From JAGSPQ01 sp038206395 (GTDB taxonomy: Bacteria; Myxococcota; Myxococcia; Myxococcales; Myxococcaceae): a DNA stretch of 64,000 nt. Both the position numbers and the translations under genes were made by a program. This document shows, in pieces, positions 17,301-24,736 of the stretch; the stretch's first letter is position 1, and each line of letters begins with the position of its first letter. The notes beneath the pieces are model-generated. The model worked only from the letters and a program-made list of their open reading frames with translations, made no database searches and was not told the origin of the DNA. The stretch lies in assembly GCA_038206395.1 (NCBI GenBank), contig JBBRAX010000023.1, forward strand, positions 33,470-97,469, written 5' to 3'.

Positions 17301-18569
17301 GTCGGCCTGGCCGTTGCCCGAGAGCTCGTTGAAGCCCTTGTCGTAGAACCAGTCGTGAAGAAAGTTCACGTTGTAGAAGAGCTGGGTGATCGCAGCCATT
17401 CGCTGGTTGTCGCTGACGTTCGGGTTCTGCAGCGGGTCGTAGACGCGATCGAAGTTGCGCGACGAGGTCAGCGTGGCGCGCAGGTCGCCGGTCGAGAAGC
17501 CGTTGGGCGAGGCGATGTCGGCGTAGGCGCTGGCGTTGTTGCCGCGGGTGTCGGCCGCGTTCGAGGGCAGCCACGGATCATTGGTGCTGATCGGGCCGTT
17601 CTGCCAGGTGACGAGCGTCGAAGGGACGTACGGCGGGTTGTACTGGTTCCGGGTGCCGGTGGGGTGCGGCGTCGGGGCATCGCCCTGCGGGCCGTCGGAA
17701 GGCACGTGCTGCGCGGTGGCGTCGGCCCAGACGCGGTAGGTGAAGGCGTCGTTGGCGGTGAGGTTCTTGCGGTACAGCAGCCGGCCGTCGTTCGCCGAGA
17801 CGACGTAGGAGTAGTAGTCGAACTCGGTCGAGTCTTCGCGGCCGACCTGCAGCTCGACGTAGAAGCCGGGCTCGAGGCCGGTGGTCAGCGGGAAGTAGAC
17901 CTTGCGCGCACGGGCCGGAGTCGCCTCGCCGTCGACGCGGAAGCCTTCGTAGTCGCCAATGGTGGTGCCGGTGGAGCTCAGGCGATTGGCCTCGAGCGGG
18001 TGCCCGGCGAGGTCGACGAACGCGGCGTGCACGGCGGTGGCGGCCTTCAGCGAGAACTCGCCCAGCGCCTTGCGTTCAGGGGTGAGGTAGCCGGACAGGG
18101 CGACCAGCTCGAGGCGCTGGTTCATCACGACTTTCAGCTCGTCGCGGAAGACGCGAACGCCGCCGACGTCTTGCTGGAAGGTGACGATCACCGCTCCGTC
18201 GCCAAAGTCGTGAACCTTGGCGACGCGCGCGTCGGCGATGCGGTTCTGCTCCTGGCGGTAGAGCTCGCCGTACGCGAACAGGTACCGGCGCGCGGCCTGC
18301 TCAGGCGTGAGCCCGATGTCGCGCAGCGAGCGCGCGGCTGGCGTGCGGCCCGCCCAGAAGAAGGTCGGCACGCCCAGGCGCCCTTCGATCGAGCCCGCGC
18401 GGCCTTCGCGCACCGACTGCTGACCCAGCGGCGACAGGCCCCGGACATCGACGAGGCCCCGATTTCCGGCGCTCTGCAAAAACGCGTCGAGTCGGGGCTT
18501 CGTCTGCTCTGCGACTGCGGGTGTGACGAGACACAGCGTCATCAGCGCGAAAAACAAACGCTTCGACAT
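14376..18569 (-). CDS. secreted M36 (fungalysin-type) metalloprotease with PA domain and MYXO-CTERM tail
   Basis: The 1397-residue protein has a signal peptide (KRLFFALMTLCLVTPAVA) and an N-terminal propeptide region of FTP type. The catalytic domain carries the zinc motif HEWGHYISNR near residue 620. A PA (protease-associated) insert is at about 510-595 (GCSPFTGVVGKLALIDRG). Cadherin/PKD-like beta domains follow (WTQTGGGAVTLDANNG and a second repeat). The C-terminus has GGCGCNAG, a hydrophobic stretch and SRRKRG, the MYXO-CTERM sorting signal for surface anchoring. It probably digests extracellular protein. No accessory gene is adjacent. Confidence 0.9.
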   Translation of the reverse strand: MSKRLFFALMTLCLVTPAVAEQTKPRLDAFLQSAGNRGLVDVRGLSPLGQQSVREGRAGSIEGRLGVPTFFWAGRTPAARSLRDIGLTPEQAARRYLFAYGELYRQEQNRIADARVAKVHDFGDGAVIVTFQQDVGGVRVFRDELKVVMNQRLELVALSGYLTPERKALGEFSLKAATAVHAAFVDLAGHPLEANRLSSTGTTIGDYEGFRVDGEATPARARKVYFPLTTGLEPGFYVELQVGREDSTEFDYYSYVVSANDGRLLYRKNLTANDAFTYRVWADATAQHVPSDGPQGDAPTPHPTGTRNQYNPPYVPSTLVTWQNGPISTNDPWLPSNAADTRGNNASAYADIASPNGFSTGDLRATLTSSRNFDRVYDPLQNPNVSDNQRMAAITQLFYNVNFLHDWFYDKGFNELSGNGQADNYGRGGLANDAMYAEAQDYSGKNNANMSTPSDGAHPIMQMYVFDGGLGALVRQNNGTPRDYTNGSATFGPQSFTVTADVVLVNDGSTSGGGTINDGCSPFTGVVGKLALIDRGLCTFTVKVENAQAAGAVGVIIANNTNGGSPALVGTSAIVTIPSLSVSRTSGTTMKGLLMNGGVLNLTMSRVPVIDRDGTIDNAIVAHEWGHYISNRLIGDGNGISNNQAYGMGEGWGDFHSMLMAVREGDDLVPSNAQFNGVYGMAAYTSYGLDPDGYYFGIRRLPYSTDMSKNGLTFKHIQDGVALPAAVATAFGQSGQDNSEVHNTGEVWATMLWECYAALLRSTPRLTFADAQDRMRGYLIAAYKATPLMPTMVEARDAVLAAAAAKDQTDFALFSAAFAKRGMGMKAVAPDRDAQDNKPVIESFITGNDLAVVSVKLDDAVTSCDNDGILDNNEIGRLTVSLKNVGTGAMNATTAIVTTTSPGVTIPNGGLITFPASQPFGVVIGSLEVSLKDVVGSSGLTFSIAVNDPSLAVAGPQVSNVNFRVNYDAKPQGSTTDDVEAPTTVWTSTSDPNGNTGSNWRRFEANATSHYWFGPNPSSPADTWLTSPTLDVGTGNFVLVFKHRWEFEGSQVEYFDGGVIEISINGGTTWTDVGAALSPAYNGTLTSQGANPLSGKKAFVGKSPGYPAFVTQTVDLGTLYAGKAVKLRFRIGADDAAALKGWEIDDLDFTGLTSKPFPRVETDPNLCSNGIPVVTVGADQVVNEGAAVKLTGTATDPDGDALALTWTQTGGGAVTLDANNGFKAPGVLADTLLTFELTAFDGRAKSLPAVHKVLVRNVNDRPVVSLTPAELEVNEGADVTLTGMATDGEGEEITGYVWSQVNGPIASLNGIGTATLHFVAPQVVADSTMTFELVAKAGGQDSIPTRAIVHVRNVPEFVSPKVPVQTKGGCGCNAGAEGLVPFLGFVLLALGSRRKRG

Positions 18570-18742
18570 CGATCACCTGAGGTGCCCGCGGGTCTCCTCG
18601 GCCAAGGGCCGCGCGCGCGCCGTGAATACACCTGTGGCCACATCGCCCACAACAAGCGACTTCGCGCTGCGACACTTGTCCACCCTCGCCTACAGCCGCA
18701 GTCCGCGGCGGTGGGGTCAATGAGAAGTGGTAGAGCCATTGT

Positions 18743-20320
18743 GTGGCCAAGCTGGGTCCGTTCGAGCTGATCCGTAAACTCGGTGCGGGAGCGACTGCTG
18801 AAGTCTTCCTCGCCAGCGGCCCCAACGCGCGCGGCGAAGATTTGATCGCGCTCAAGCTGATGCTCGAGCACCTCGCGGAAGACGAGGGCGTCCGGAAGGC
18901 GTTCCTTCAAGAAGGTCGAACGGCGGCGCTGCTGCGGCACCCGAACATCGTCGAGGTGTTCGACGTCGGCGAGGTGAACGGGCGCGGCTTCCTCGCGATG
19001 GAGCTCGTGCGCGGGTGGAGCGTGTCGGCGCTGCTGAAGAAGATGAAGCTCTCGAAAGAGACGATGTCGCCGGACGAGGCCTGTGAGGTGGTGCGGCAAG
19101 GCGCGCTGGGGCTGCACTTCGCGCACGAGATTCGCGGGGCCGACGGAAAAGCGCTGGGGCTCGTGCACCGCGACGTGTCGCCGCAGAACCTGATTCTTTC
19201 GGAGAAAGGCGAGGTGAAGGTCGCCGACTTCGGGCTCGCGAAAGCGACGGCGGCGCAGGCGACGGTGACCCGCGGCATCAGGGGGAAGATGAAGTACATG
19301 CCGCCTGAGCAGCTGAAGGGCGAAGCGCTGGATGCGCGGAGCGACGTGTTCGCGCTGGGCGCGGTGCTGTGGGAATTGATCACGGGCCAGGGCCTGTACC
19401 CGGGCAGCAGCGAGGCCGAGATCTTTCAAGCGGCGCTCTTCAACCCGCAGCCGCACCCCGACGAGGTGATGCGTGGCCTCTCGCGCGCAATGGTCGACGT
19501 GCTGCAGAAGTCGGTGGAGCGCGACCCGGCGCGGCGGTTTCAGACGGCGCAAGCGATGGCCGAACAGCTGCTGCCGCTGGTGCAGCCGGACTCGGGAAAG
19601 AAGCTGGGCGCGCTGATCGCGAAGCACTTCGAGCCTCTGCCGAAGTCGTCGAATGAGAACGCGGCGCCGACGCAGCAGGTGAAGCGACGGCCAGGGCTGC
19701 TCCCGCCTCCGTCAAAGCTCCGGGGGCCTGCGCCGGAACCCAGAGAGAGCGCGACGATCATGTCGCTGCCGCCCGTGATGGATCGATCGAAGGGCCACAG
19801 CAGCCCGACGATCATGGCGCTGAGGCCGATGGACACCCTGATGGACGCCGACGGCGGCTCGTCGGAAACCTTCTCATCGCTGCCGCTGCGCCCGAAGCGG
19901 CGGAGGTTGATCGCCGCGCTCGTCTTCGCAGGGCTGGGGATCTTCACGGCGTCGGTGGTCGCGGGGCGGTACTTCAGCGAGCGCCACGCGCGCCGCGACT
20001 TCGAAGAGATTCCTCTGGCCGCCGAGGCAGGCGTCGAGCCGGTCGAAGTCCCCGCGGCCGTCGACGAGCCAGGCACGAAGGCGCCACCGAAAGGGAAGAA
20101 GTCGCGAGAAGGACTGCGCGGGTTCGTCACCATCGACGCGAATGTTCCCGCGCTCGTGAGCGTCGGCGGGAAGGATTTCGGGATGACGCCCGTGAAGGTC
20201 ACCCTGCCCGTCGGCAAGCACCGCCTCAAGGTCGCGACCCCCGACGGCGCGATGGCGAATGATCTCGAGATGACGATCGTCGCTGGCGGCAACGGGCGGC
20301 GCACCGTGCTGCTGCGATGA
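18743..20320 (+). CDS. membrane-anchored Ser/Thr protein kinase with PEGA domain
   Basis: The 525-residue protein starts at GTG 18743. The kinase domain (5-280) has the glycine loop KLGAGATAEVF, the catalytic loop VHRDVSPQN, the DFG motif (VADFGLAKA) and MPPEQ in place of APE. A Pro/Ser-rich juxtamembrane segment leads to one membrane helix (LIAALVFAGLGIFTASVVA, about 392-410). A C-terminal PEGA domain (GFVTIDANVPALVSVGG, then PVGKHRLKV) is presumably outside the cytoplasm. This is a typical myxobacterial Hanks-type kinase; the substrate is unknown. Confidence 0.9.
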   Translation: MAKLGPFELIRKLGAGATAEVFLASGPNARGEDLIALKLMLEHLAEDEGVRKAFLQEGRTAALLRHPNIVEVFDVGEVNGRGFLAMELVRGWSVSALLKKMKLSKETMSPDEACEVVRQGALGLHFAHEIRGADGKALGLVHRDVSPQNLILSEKGEVKVADFGLAKATAAQATVTRGIRGKMKYMPPEQLKGEALDARSDVFALGAVLWELITGQGLYPGSSEAEIFQAALFNPQPHPDEVMRGLSRAMVDVLQKSVERDPARRFQTAQAMAEQLLPLVQPDSGKKLGALIAKHFEPLPKSSNENAAPTQQVKRRPGLLPPPSKLRGPAPEPRESATIMSLPPVMDRSKGHSSPTIMALRPMDTLMDADGGSSETFSSLPLRPKRRRLIAALVFAGLGIFTASVVAGRYFSERHARRDFEEIPLAAEAGVEPVEVPAAVDEPGTKAPPKGKKSREGLRGFVTIDANVPALVSVGGKDFGMTPVKVTLPVGKHRLKVATPDGAMANDLEMTIVAGGNGRRTVLLR

Positions 20321-20369
20321 AAAACAAAGACCCAGCTCAGTGGGGGGCCTGCATCGCCAGCAAGCGGAT

Positions 20370-20388
20370 CACCCGCCAGAAGCGGGTG
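20370..20388 (+). terminator. possible terminator hairpin after the kinase gene
   Basis: A seven-base-pair stem CACCCGC/GCGGGTG has loop CAGAA and begins 50 bases after the kinase stop. No T-run follows, so intrinsic termination is doubtful. Confidence 0.25.
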
Positions 20389-20431
20389 GTGGGTTCGATG
20401 TCGCGCGACGCAGACTCCGACAACCACACCC

Positions 20432-20632
20432 GTGACCCAGGTTTTCGGCGCTGCTGGTCGTTCGACCGGCGAGATGCTGGAAGCCGCGAAAGAGTTTGCG
20501 TCCTCAAAGGCTTACGCTGCTCGAACTGACGAAGGCGTGATCAGAAGAAAAGGCTACCTGCGGCTCGCGGCGCACTTCGATCGAGCGAGCGACGAACGCG
20601 TTGCGCGCGACATCCTTGCGGGGATCCGCTGA
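20432..20632 (+). CDS. doubtful 66-residue hypothetical protein
   Basis: This frame starts at GTG 20432. It reads like a charged helical protein in its second half (GVIRRKGYLRLAAHFDRASD, then ERVARDILAGI). There is no clear ribosome-binding site or known family. The amphipathic pattern is more protein-like than most chance frames here, but it may be a gene remnant. Confidence 0.3.
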   Translation: MTQVFGAAGRSTGEMLEAAKEFASSKAYAARTDEGVIRRKGYLRLAAHFDRASDERVARDILAGIR

Positions 20633-20646
20633 CAGCTCCTGCGGTC

Positions 20647-20670
20647 GGTTCCCCGGCTTCTCTGGGGACC
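20647..20670. terminator. possible bidirectional terminator hairpin before the cheR 3' end
   Basis: GGTTCCCC pairs with GGGGACC, with one unpaired T, around a nine-base loop, 31 bases from the cheR stop. There is no T-run on either side, so the assignment is weak. Confidence 0.2.
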
Positions 20671-20700
20671 AACGGAACCTCGTCCCGAACCCGAAAGGCG

Positions 20701-21921
20701 CTAGCGATATCCGAGCCGGGCCAGCGCCTGCTCACACGCGCGCTTCAGCCGTTCGGGATTCAGAAAGAACGGCGTCGCGCGCGGCTTCCCGCCGTTGAGC
20801 ATCGCGAGCGCCCGCCGGTACTCACTGCTCGCGTCCGCGTTCGCCCCGCGCTGTTCTGCGAGCATGCCGAGCAGGTACCGGGCCGGAGCGAGGTCGGGTG
20901 TGAGGTACAGCGCCTTCCGTAACCCGGCCTCGGTCTGATCATCGCTTTGCCCCGCGGCGGACCACTCGAGGACGAGCTCGAACAGCTTCTCGCCTTCACT
21001 GCGCGGATCGAGCTCCAGCGGCGGAAGATCTGACGACGGCGTCTTCGAGACGAAAGGAACAGGAACAGGAACTGGCGGCGCCGACGGGCGCGGCGGTGGC
21101 ACCACGACGGGCGGCGCGTCCGACGGCGATCGCCGACGGTAGAAGAACGCCTGCGCGTACCGAAGCACCTCGAGCTGTTCGCTCTTCCCCAGCAGCGGCT
21201 CGGCAGCCCCGAGGACCAGCACCCCACCCGGCCGCAGGCGATCGATGAGGCCGAGCACCACCTTCTCCCATGCGCGCTCGGTGAAATAGATGAGCACGTT
21301 GCGGCAGAAGATGAGGTCGTAGCCGCCGCCCGTCACCGGCAGCGGGTACGGGTGATCCATCAGGTTGTGCCGCAGCCAGGTCGCCTGCCGCGCGAGCTCG
21401 GGCACCAGCGCGTACCGGCCGGCCGCCTCGTGAAAGTAGCGCTCGCGAATCGCCGGCGGCACGCGCTTCATCGCCTCAGGAGCGAACGCCAGCTTCTGCG
21501 CCATCGCCAACGCGCTCGCGGCGATGTCGGTGCCCAGCACGCTGCTCGTCACATCGGCTCCGGCCTCGCGCAGAAGAATCAGCAGCGTGGCGACTTCTTC
21601 ACCGGTGGCACAGCCGGCGCTCCAGACCTTCAGCCCGCGGCGGTCGGCCAGCAGCGACGGCAGCAGCTTCGATCGCACCGCCTGCAGCTGCACCTCGTCG
21701 CGAAAAAGGTCCGTCTTGTGGACGCTGATCGCGCTCATCAGCTCGGCGAGATCCGCGGCGCCGCGCAGCGACTTCAGGTGCTCCAGGTACGCGTCGGCCG
21801 TGCGCCCGCCCTGCCGCGCGGCAATCGCCTCTTCCAGCCGGCCCAGCTGCTGGCGGCTGAGCGACGAGCCGGTGCGCTCGGCGACATAGCGGCACACATT
21901 CGAGAGCTCCGGGCGCGTCAC
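20701..21921 (-). CDS. CheR/FrzF-like chemoreceptor methyltransferase with TPR-like tail
   Basis: The 406-residue protein starts at GTG 21921. It has the CheR N-terminal helical domain (residues 5-75), the SAM-binding loop SAGCATGEEV near residue 101, and the conserved IFCRNVLIYF strand. A Pro-rich linker (about 275-305) precedes a TPR-like C-terminus (EAGLRKALYLTPDLAPARYL, then SSEYRRALAML). A CheR-TPR fusion is the FrzF architecture of Myxococcus. It should methylate the two receptors encoded at 26.9-30.5 kb, antagonising CheB. An unrelated lipoprotein gene on the other strand separates it from cheB. Confidence 0.9.
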   Translation of the reverse strand: MTRPELSNVCRYVAERTGSSLSRQQLGRLEEAIAARQGGRTADAYLEHLKSLRGAADLAELMSAISVHKTDLFRDEVQLQAVRSKLLPSLLADRRGLKVWSAGCATGEEVATLLILLREAGADVTSSVLGTDIAASALAMAQKLAFAPEAMKRVPPAIRERYFHEAAGRYALVPELARQATWLRHNLMDHPYPLPVTGGGYDLIFCRNVLIYFTERAWEKVVLGLIDRLRPGGVLVLGAAEPLLGKSEQLEVLRYAQAFFYRRRSPSDAPPVVVPPPRPSAPPVPVPVPFVSKTPSSDLPPLELDPRSEGEKLFELVLEWSAAGQSDDQTEAGLRKALYLTPDLAPARYLLGMLAEQRGANADASSEYRRALAMLNGGKPRATPFFLNPERLKRACEQALARLGYR

Positions 21922-21992
21922 GCGGCGCCAAACTTACGCCGCCCTCGCCTTTCTGGTTTGCGCTTTCACCCCGTTTTCGTTCTCGTGCACCC

Positions 21993-23654
21993 GTGAAAAG
22001 ACTCGCGCCCTTCCTCGTCCCGTTGGTCGCTGCCCTGCTCTGTGCTTGCGGCACGAAGGGCAACTGCAACACCACCAACTGCGCCGGCTGCTGTGACGAT
22101 CAGTCGTACTGCCAGCTGAACTACACCGCGTCGGCCTGCGGCAAAGGTGGCTCGAAGTGCGCCGCCTGCCCCACCAGCAACACCTGCTCCGACGGCGTCT
22201 GCACCGCGTTCAATGGAGCCGGCGGTGGCGACGGTACGGGCGGAGGCGGAGGCGGAGGCGGGGCAACCGGCGGCGGTGCCGGAACCGGCGGAGGCAGTGG
22301 CGGCGGCGGAATGATGGCGGGCGACGCGGGCGACGCGGGCTACTCGCGCTTTGCGACGATGGCGATGAACTGGCCGGTGCCTGCCTCGGGCCTGGCCGAT
22401 GGCTTCAACTTCCCGAAGGGCCTTGCGTCGGTGCGGCTGTGGGACACTTTCGACATCGACGGCGACGGCAAGCCAGACCTCATCCACACCGGCAACACGA
22501 CGACCGGCAGCGTCTGGAGCAGCCCGGTGAACCCGATGCCCTTCTGGAAGGTCTACAAGAATATGGGCAGCGGCTTTTCCACCACCGCGACGACCTGGCT
22601 GGTGCCCCCGAGCGGCACGGCCGAGGGCTTCAACGTCACCCAGTCGTTCGCGAAAGGAAAGCAGTGGGCGACCTTCGACATCGACGGCGACGGCCGGCCC
22701 GACCTGGTGCAGACCGCGAACACCAACGACGCGGTGTTTCCGGGTCCGGCGTGGCGCTTGTTCAAGAACACCGGCACCGGCTTCGCCGCCACCGCGACCA
22801 ACTGGCCGCTGCCTGCGACGACGATGCTCGATGGGTACAACGCGAAAGAATCGAACGCATCGCCGAAGGTGTGGTCGACGTTCGACCTCGACGGCGACAA
22901 GCTGCCCGACCTGGTGATCACGTCGGTCGCGGGCGCCGTGTTCGATGGCGGCACGTCGTCCGAGTGGCACCTGCACCGCAACACCGGCACCGGCTTCTCG
23001 CCGCTGTCCGTCGATTGGCGCGTGCCCGGCAGCGGCCTGGCCGACGGCTTCAACCAGCCCGCCTCGGCCGTTTCGGTGCGCCAGTGGACGACGATGGACC
23101 TCGACGGCGACGGCCTGGTCGACCTGGTGCAGACGGCGAATCCCCAGGGCGGCGCGGTGTTCCTCGGCGCGACTCCGTTCTGGCGCGTCTACAAGAATAC
23201 CGGCAGCGCGTTTGCCGCGGCCTTCACGCAGTGGCCCGTGCCAGTGAATGGGCTCGCCGACGGCTTCTATGCCTCCGAGGTCCAGACCACCTCGCGCCGG
23301 TGGACGACGCGCGATCTGAACGGCGACGGAAGGCCCGACCTCGTTCACACCGGCAACGTCATCAGCGGCCAGGTCTGGGGCGCCGACGCGGGCATGCCGT
23401 ACTGGAACGTGTATGGGAACACGGGCGCGGGTTTCGTCCAGGCGCCGCAGGCCTTCACCGTGCCCCCCACCGGGCTCGCCGAGGGCTTCAACAGCGCCAC
23501 GTCGAGCCTGAGCCTCAACCGCTGGCAGACCTTCGACCTCGACGGCGATGGCAACGACGACCTGGTGCACACCGGAAACGTGGTGGGCGATGCGGTGTGG
23601 TCAGACCCGCAGCAGCCCGCCGCCTTCTGGAAGGTGTACGCCCCGCGTCACTGA
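21993..23654 (+). CDS. lipoprotein with six FG-GAP/VCBS-type repeats
   Basis: The 553-residue protein has a lipobox (ALLCAC), a Cys-rich knot (residues 20-72) and a Gly-rich linker. Six repeats of about 72 residues follow, each with an acidic calcium-loop-like motif (DIDGDGKPDLIHTGN, DLDGDGNDDLVHTGN and variants) and an aromatic motif FWKVYKNMGSGF. This implies a beta-propeller or FG-GAP fold on the cell surface. The third repeat has a weakened loop (DLDGDKLPDL). Its 3' end overlaps cheB by 7 bp in convergent orientation. The function is unknown. Confidence 0.85.
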   Translation: MKRLAPFLVPLVAALLCACGTKGNCNTTNCAGCCDDQSYCQLNYTASACGKGGSKCAACPTSNTCSDGVCTAFNGAGGGDGTGGGGGGGGATGGGAGTGGGSGGGGMMAGDAGDAGYSRFATMAMNWPVPASGLADGFNFPKGLASVRLWDTFDIDGDGKPDLIHTGNTTTGSVWSSPVNPMPFWKVYKNMGSGFSTTATTWLVPPSGTAEGFNVTQSFAKGKQWATFDIDGDGRPDLVQTANTNDAVFPGPAWRLFKNTGTGFAATATNWPLPATTMLDGYNAKESNASPKVWSTFDLDGDKLPDLVITSVAGAVFDGGTSSEWHLHRNTGTGFSPLSVDWRVPGSGLADGFNQPASAVSVRQWTTMDLDGDGLVDLVQTANPQGGAVFLGATPFWRVYKNTGSAFAAAFTQWPVPVNGLADGFYASEVQTTSRRWTTRDLNGDGRPDLVHTGNVISGQVWGADAGMPYWNVYGNTGAGFVQAPQAFTVPPTGLAEGFNSATSSLSLNRWQTFDLDGDGNDDLVHTGNVVGDAVWSDPQQPAAFWKVYAPRH

Positions 23655-24727
23655 GCGCTGGCGCCGAGCTTCTCGCCGCGCGCCAGCCGCAACAGCACCT
23701 GGGCCAGATCGTCGCCGTGCGCGATGTGCTCGACCGCGTTGCGCGCGATTGCGGCCCCCGGCATGCCGAACACCACGCACGTTTCCTGGCTCTGCGCGAC
23801 CGTGCGGCCGCCCGCGTTCTTGATCGCGAGCATGCCGTCGGCTCCATCGGCGCCCATGCCGGTGAGGATCATGCCGACCGTGCGACGCCCGTAGGTCTTC
23901 GCCGCCGACTCGAGAAGCATGCTCGCGCTGGGCACGTGGCCGTCGCGCGGCTCTCCGGCAATCACCGCTACCTTTCCGCGCTGGGGCACCACCAGGTGCT
24001 TGTCGGGAGGCGCAATCAACACCACGCCGGGCACCAGCGAATCGCCGTCTTGCGCCACCTTGATCTTCAGCTTCGAGCTCGCCGAAAGCCAGCCGGCCAG
24101 CGACTCGGCAAAAGCGGCGTTGATGTGCTGAACGATCACGATCGGCGCCGGGAAATCAGCCGGAAGATCAGACAGCAGCCGGTGCACGACCTGCGGGCCA
24201 CCCGTCGAGCTCGCGATCGCCACCACGCCAATCGCCGAGGTCGAGAAGGCGACCGAGTCTGGGATGGCCGGCAGCGCGGCGGGGTACGACGCGCTGGGCG
24301 TCTTCCGCACGCCGCGCAGGTGGCGAATCACGCGCACCGACGACAGCAGCTTCACTTCGCGCGCGAGGTTCCAGGCTTCGGGCCCGGCATCGAGCGCGGG
24401 CTTCACTTGAAGGGCCAGCGCTCCGACCTCGAGCGCGCGGTGGGTCAGTTCGGGCGCCTGGTTCCGCGGGTCAGCGGTGAGCACCAGAATCGGGGTCGGA
24501 ATCTCCCCCATGATCTTCTCGGTCGCCGTCAGCCCGTCCATCACCGGCATGTCGACGTCCATCGTGATCACCTGCGGCTTCAGGGCCCGCGTCTTTTCGA
24601 TCGCTTCCTGCCCGTTCGCGGCGGTGCCGATGACCTCGAGCGTCGGATCCTTGCTGAGCGCGTCGACAATCAGCTGCCGGCACAGCGGTGAATCATCGAC
24701 GACCAGCACACCGACTTTCAGAGCCAT
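23648..24727 (-). CDS. cheB: CheB/FrzG-like protein-glutamate methylesterase
   Basis: The 359-residue protein has an N-terminal receiver domain (DD at 11-12, phosphoacceptor D57 in MDVDMP). The C-terminal methylesterase domain has the catalytic triad in SSTGGPQ, QHI and GMGADGADG. It demethylates or deamidates chemoreceptors when phosphorylated by CheA. It lies 9 bp after the cheA gene, in the same operon. Confidence 0.95.
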   Translation of the reverse strand: MALKVGVLVVDDSPLCRQLIVDALSKDPTLEVIGTAANGQEAIEKTRALKPQVITMDVDMPVMDGLTATEKIMGEIPTPILVLTADPRNQAPELTHRALEVGALALQVKPALDAGPEAWNLAREVKLLSSVRVIRHLRGVRKTPSASYPAALPAIPDSVAFSTSAIGVVAIASSTGGPQVVHRLLSDLPADFPAPIVIVQHINAAFAESLAGWLSASSKLKIKVAQDGDSLVPGVVLIAPPDKHLVVPQRGKVAVIAGEPRDGHVPSASMLLESAAKTYGRRTVGMILTGMGADGADGMLAIKNAGGRTVAQSQETCVVFGMPGAAIARNAVEHIAHGDDLAQVLLRLARGEKLGASAQ

Positions 24728-24736
24728 GTTTCCTCG

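Larger units (their letters stand above)
20321..20700. other. 380-bp stretch after the kinase gene with weak hairpins and one doubtful small frame
   Basis: Between the kinase stop and the cheR stop there are two hairpins without T-runs: CACCCGC/GCGGGTG at 20370-20388, and GGTTCCCC/GGGGACC, with one bulge, at 20647-20670. Either could act as a terminator for the converging transcripts. A small frame (20432-20632) is listed separately. Nothing else is recognisable. Confidence 0.4.

Noticed and set aside
18633..18642. TGTGGCCACA palindrome between the protease and kinase genes considered as an operator
   Set aside because: A 10-bp GC-rich palindrome is expected by chance in a window this size, and no second copy was found.
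22363..23650. Regular repeats of about 216 bp considered as a DNA repeat array
   Set aside because: They are diverged FG-GAP protein repeats. The similarity is at protein level.
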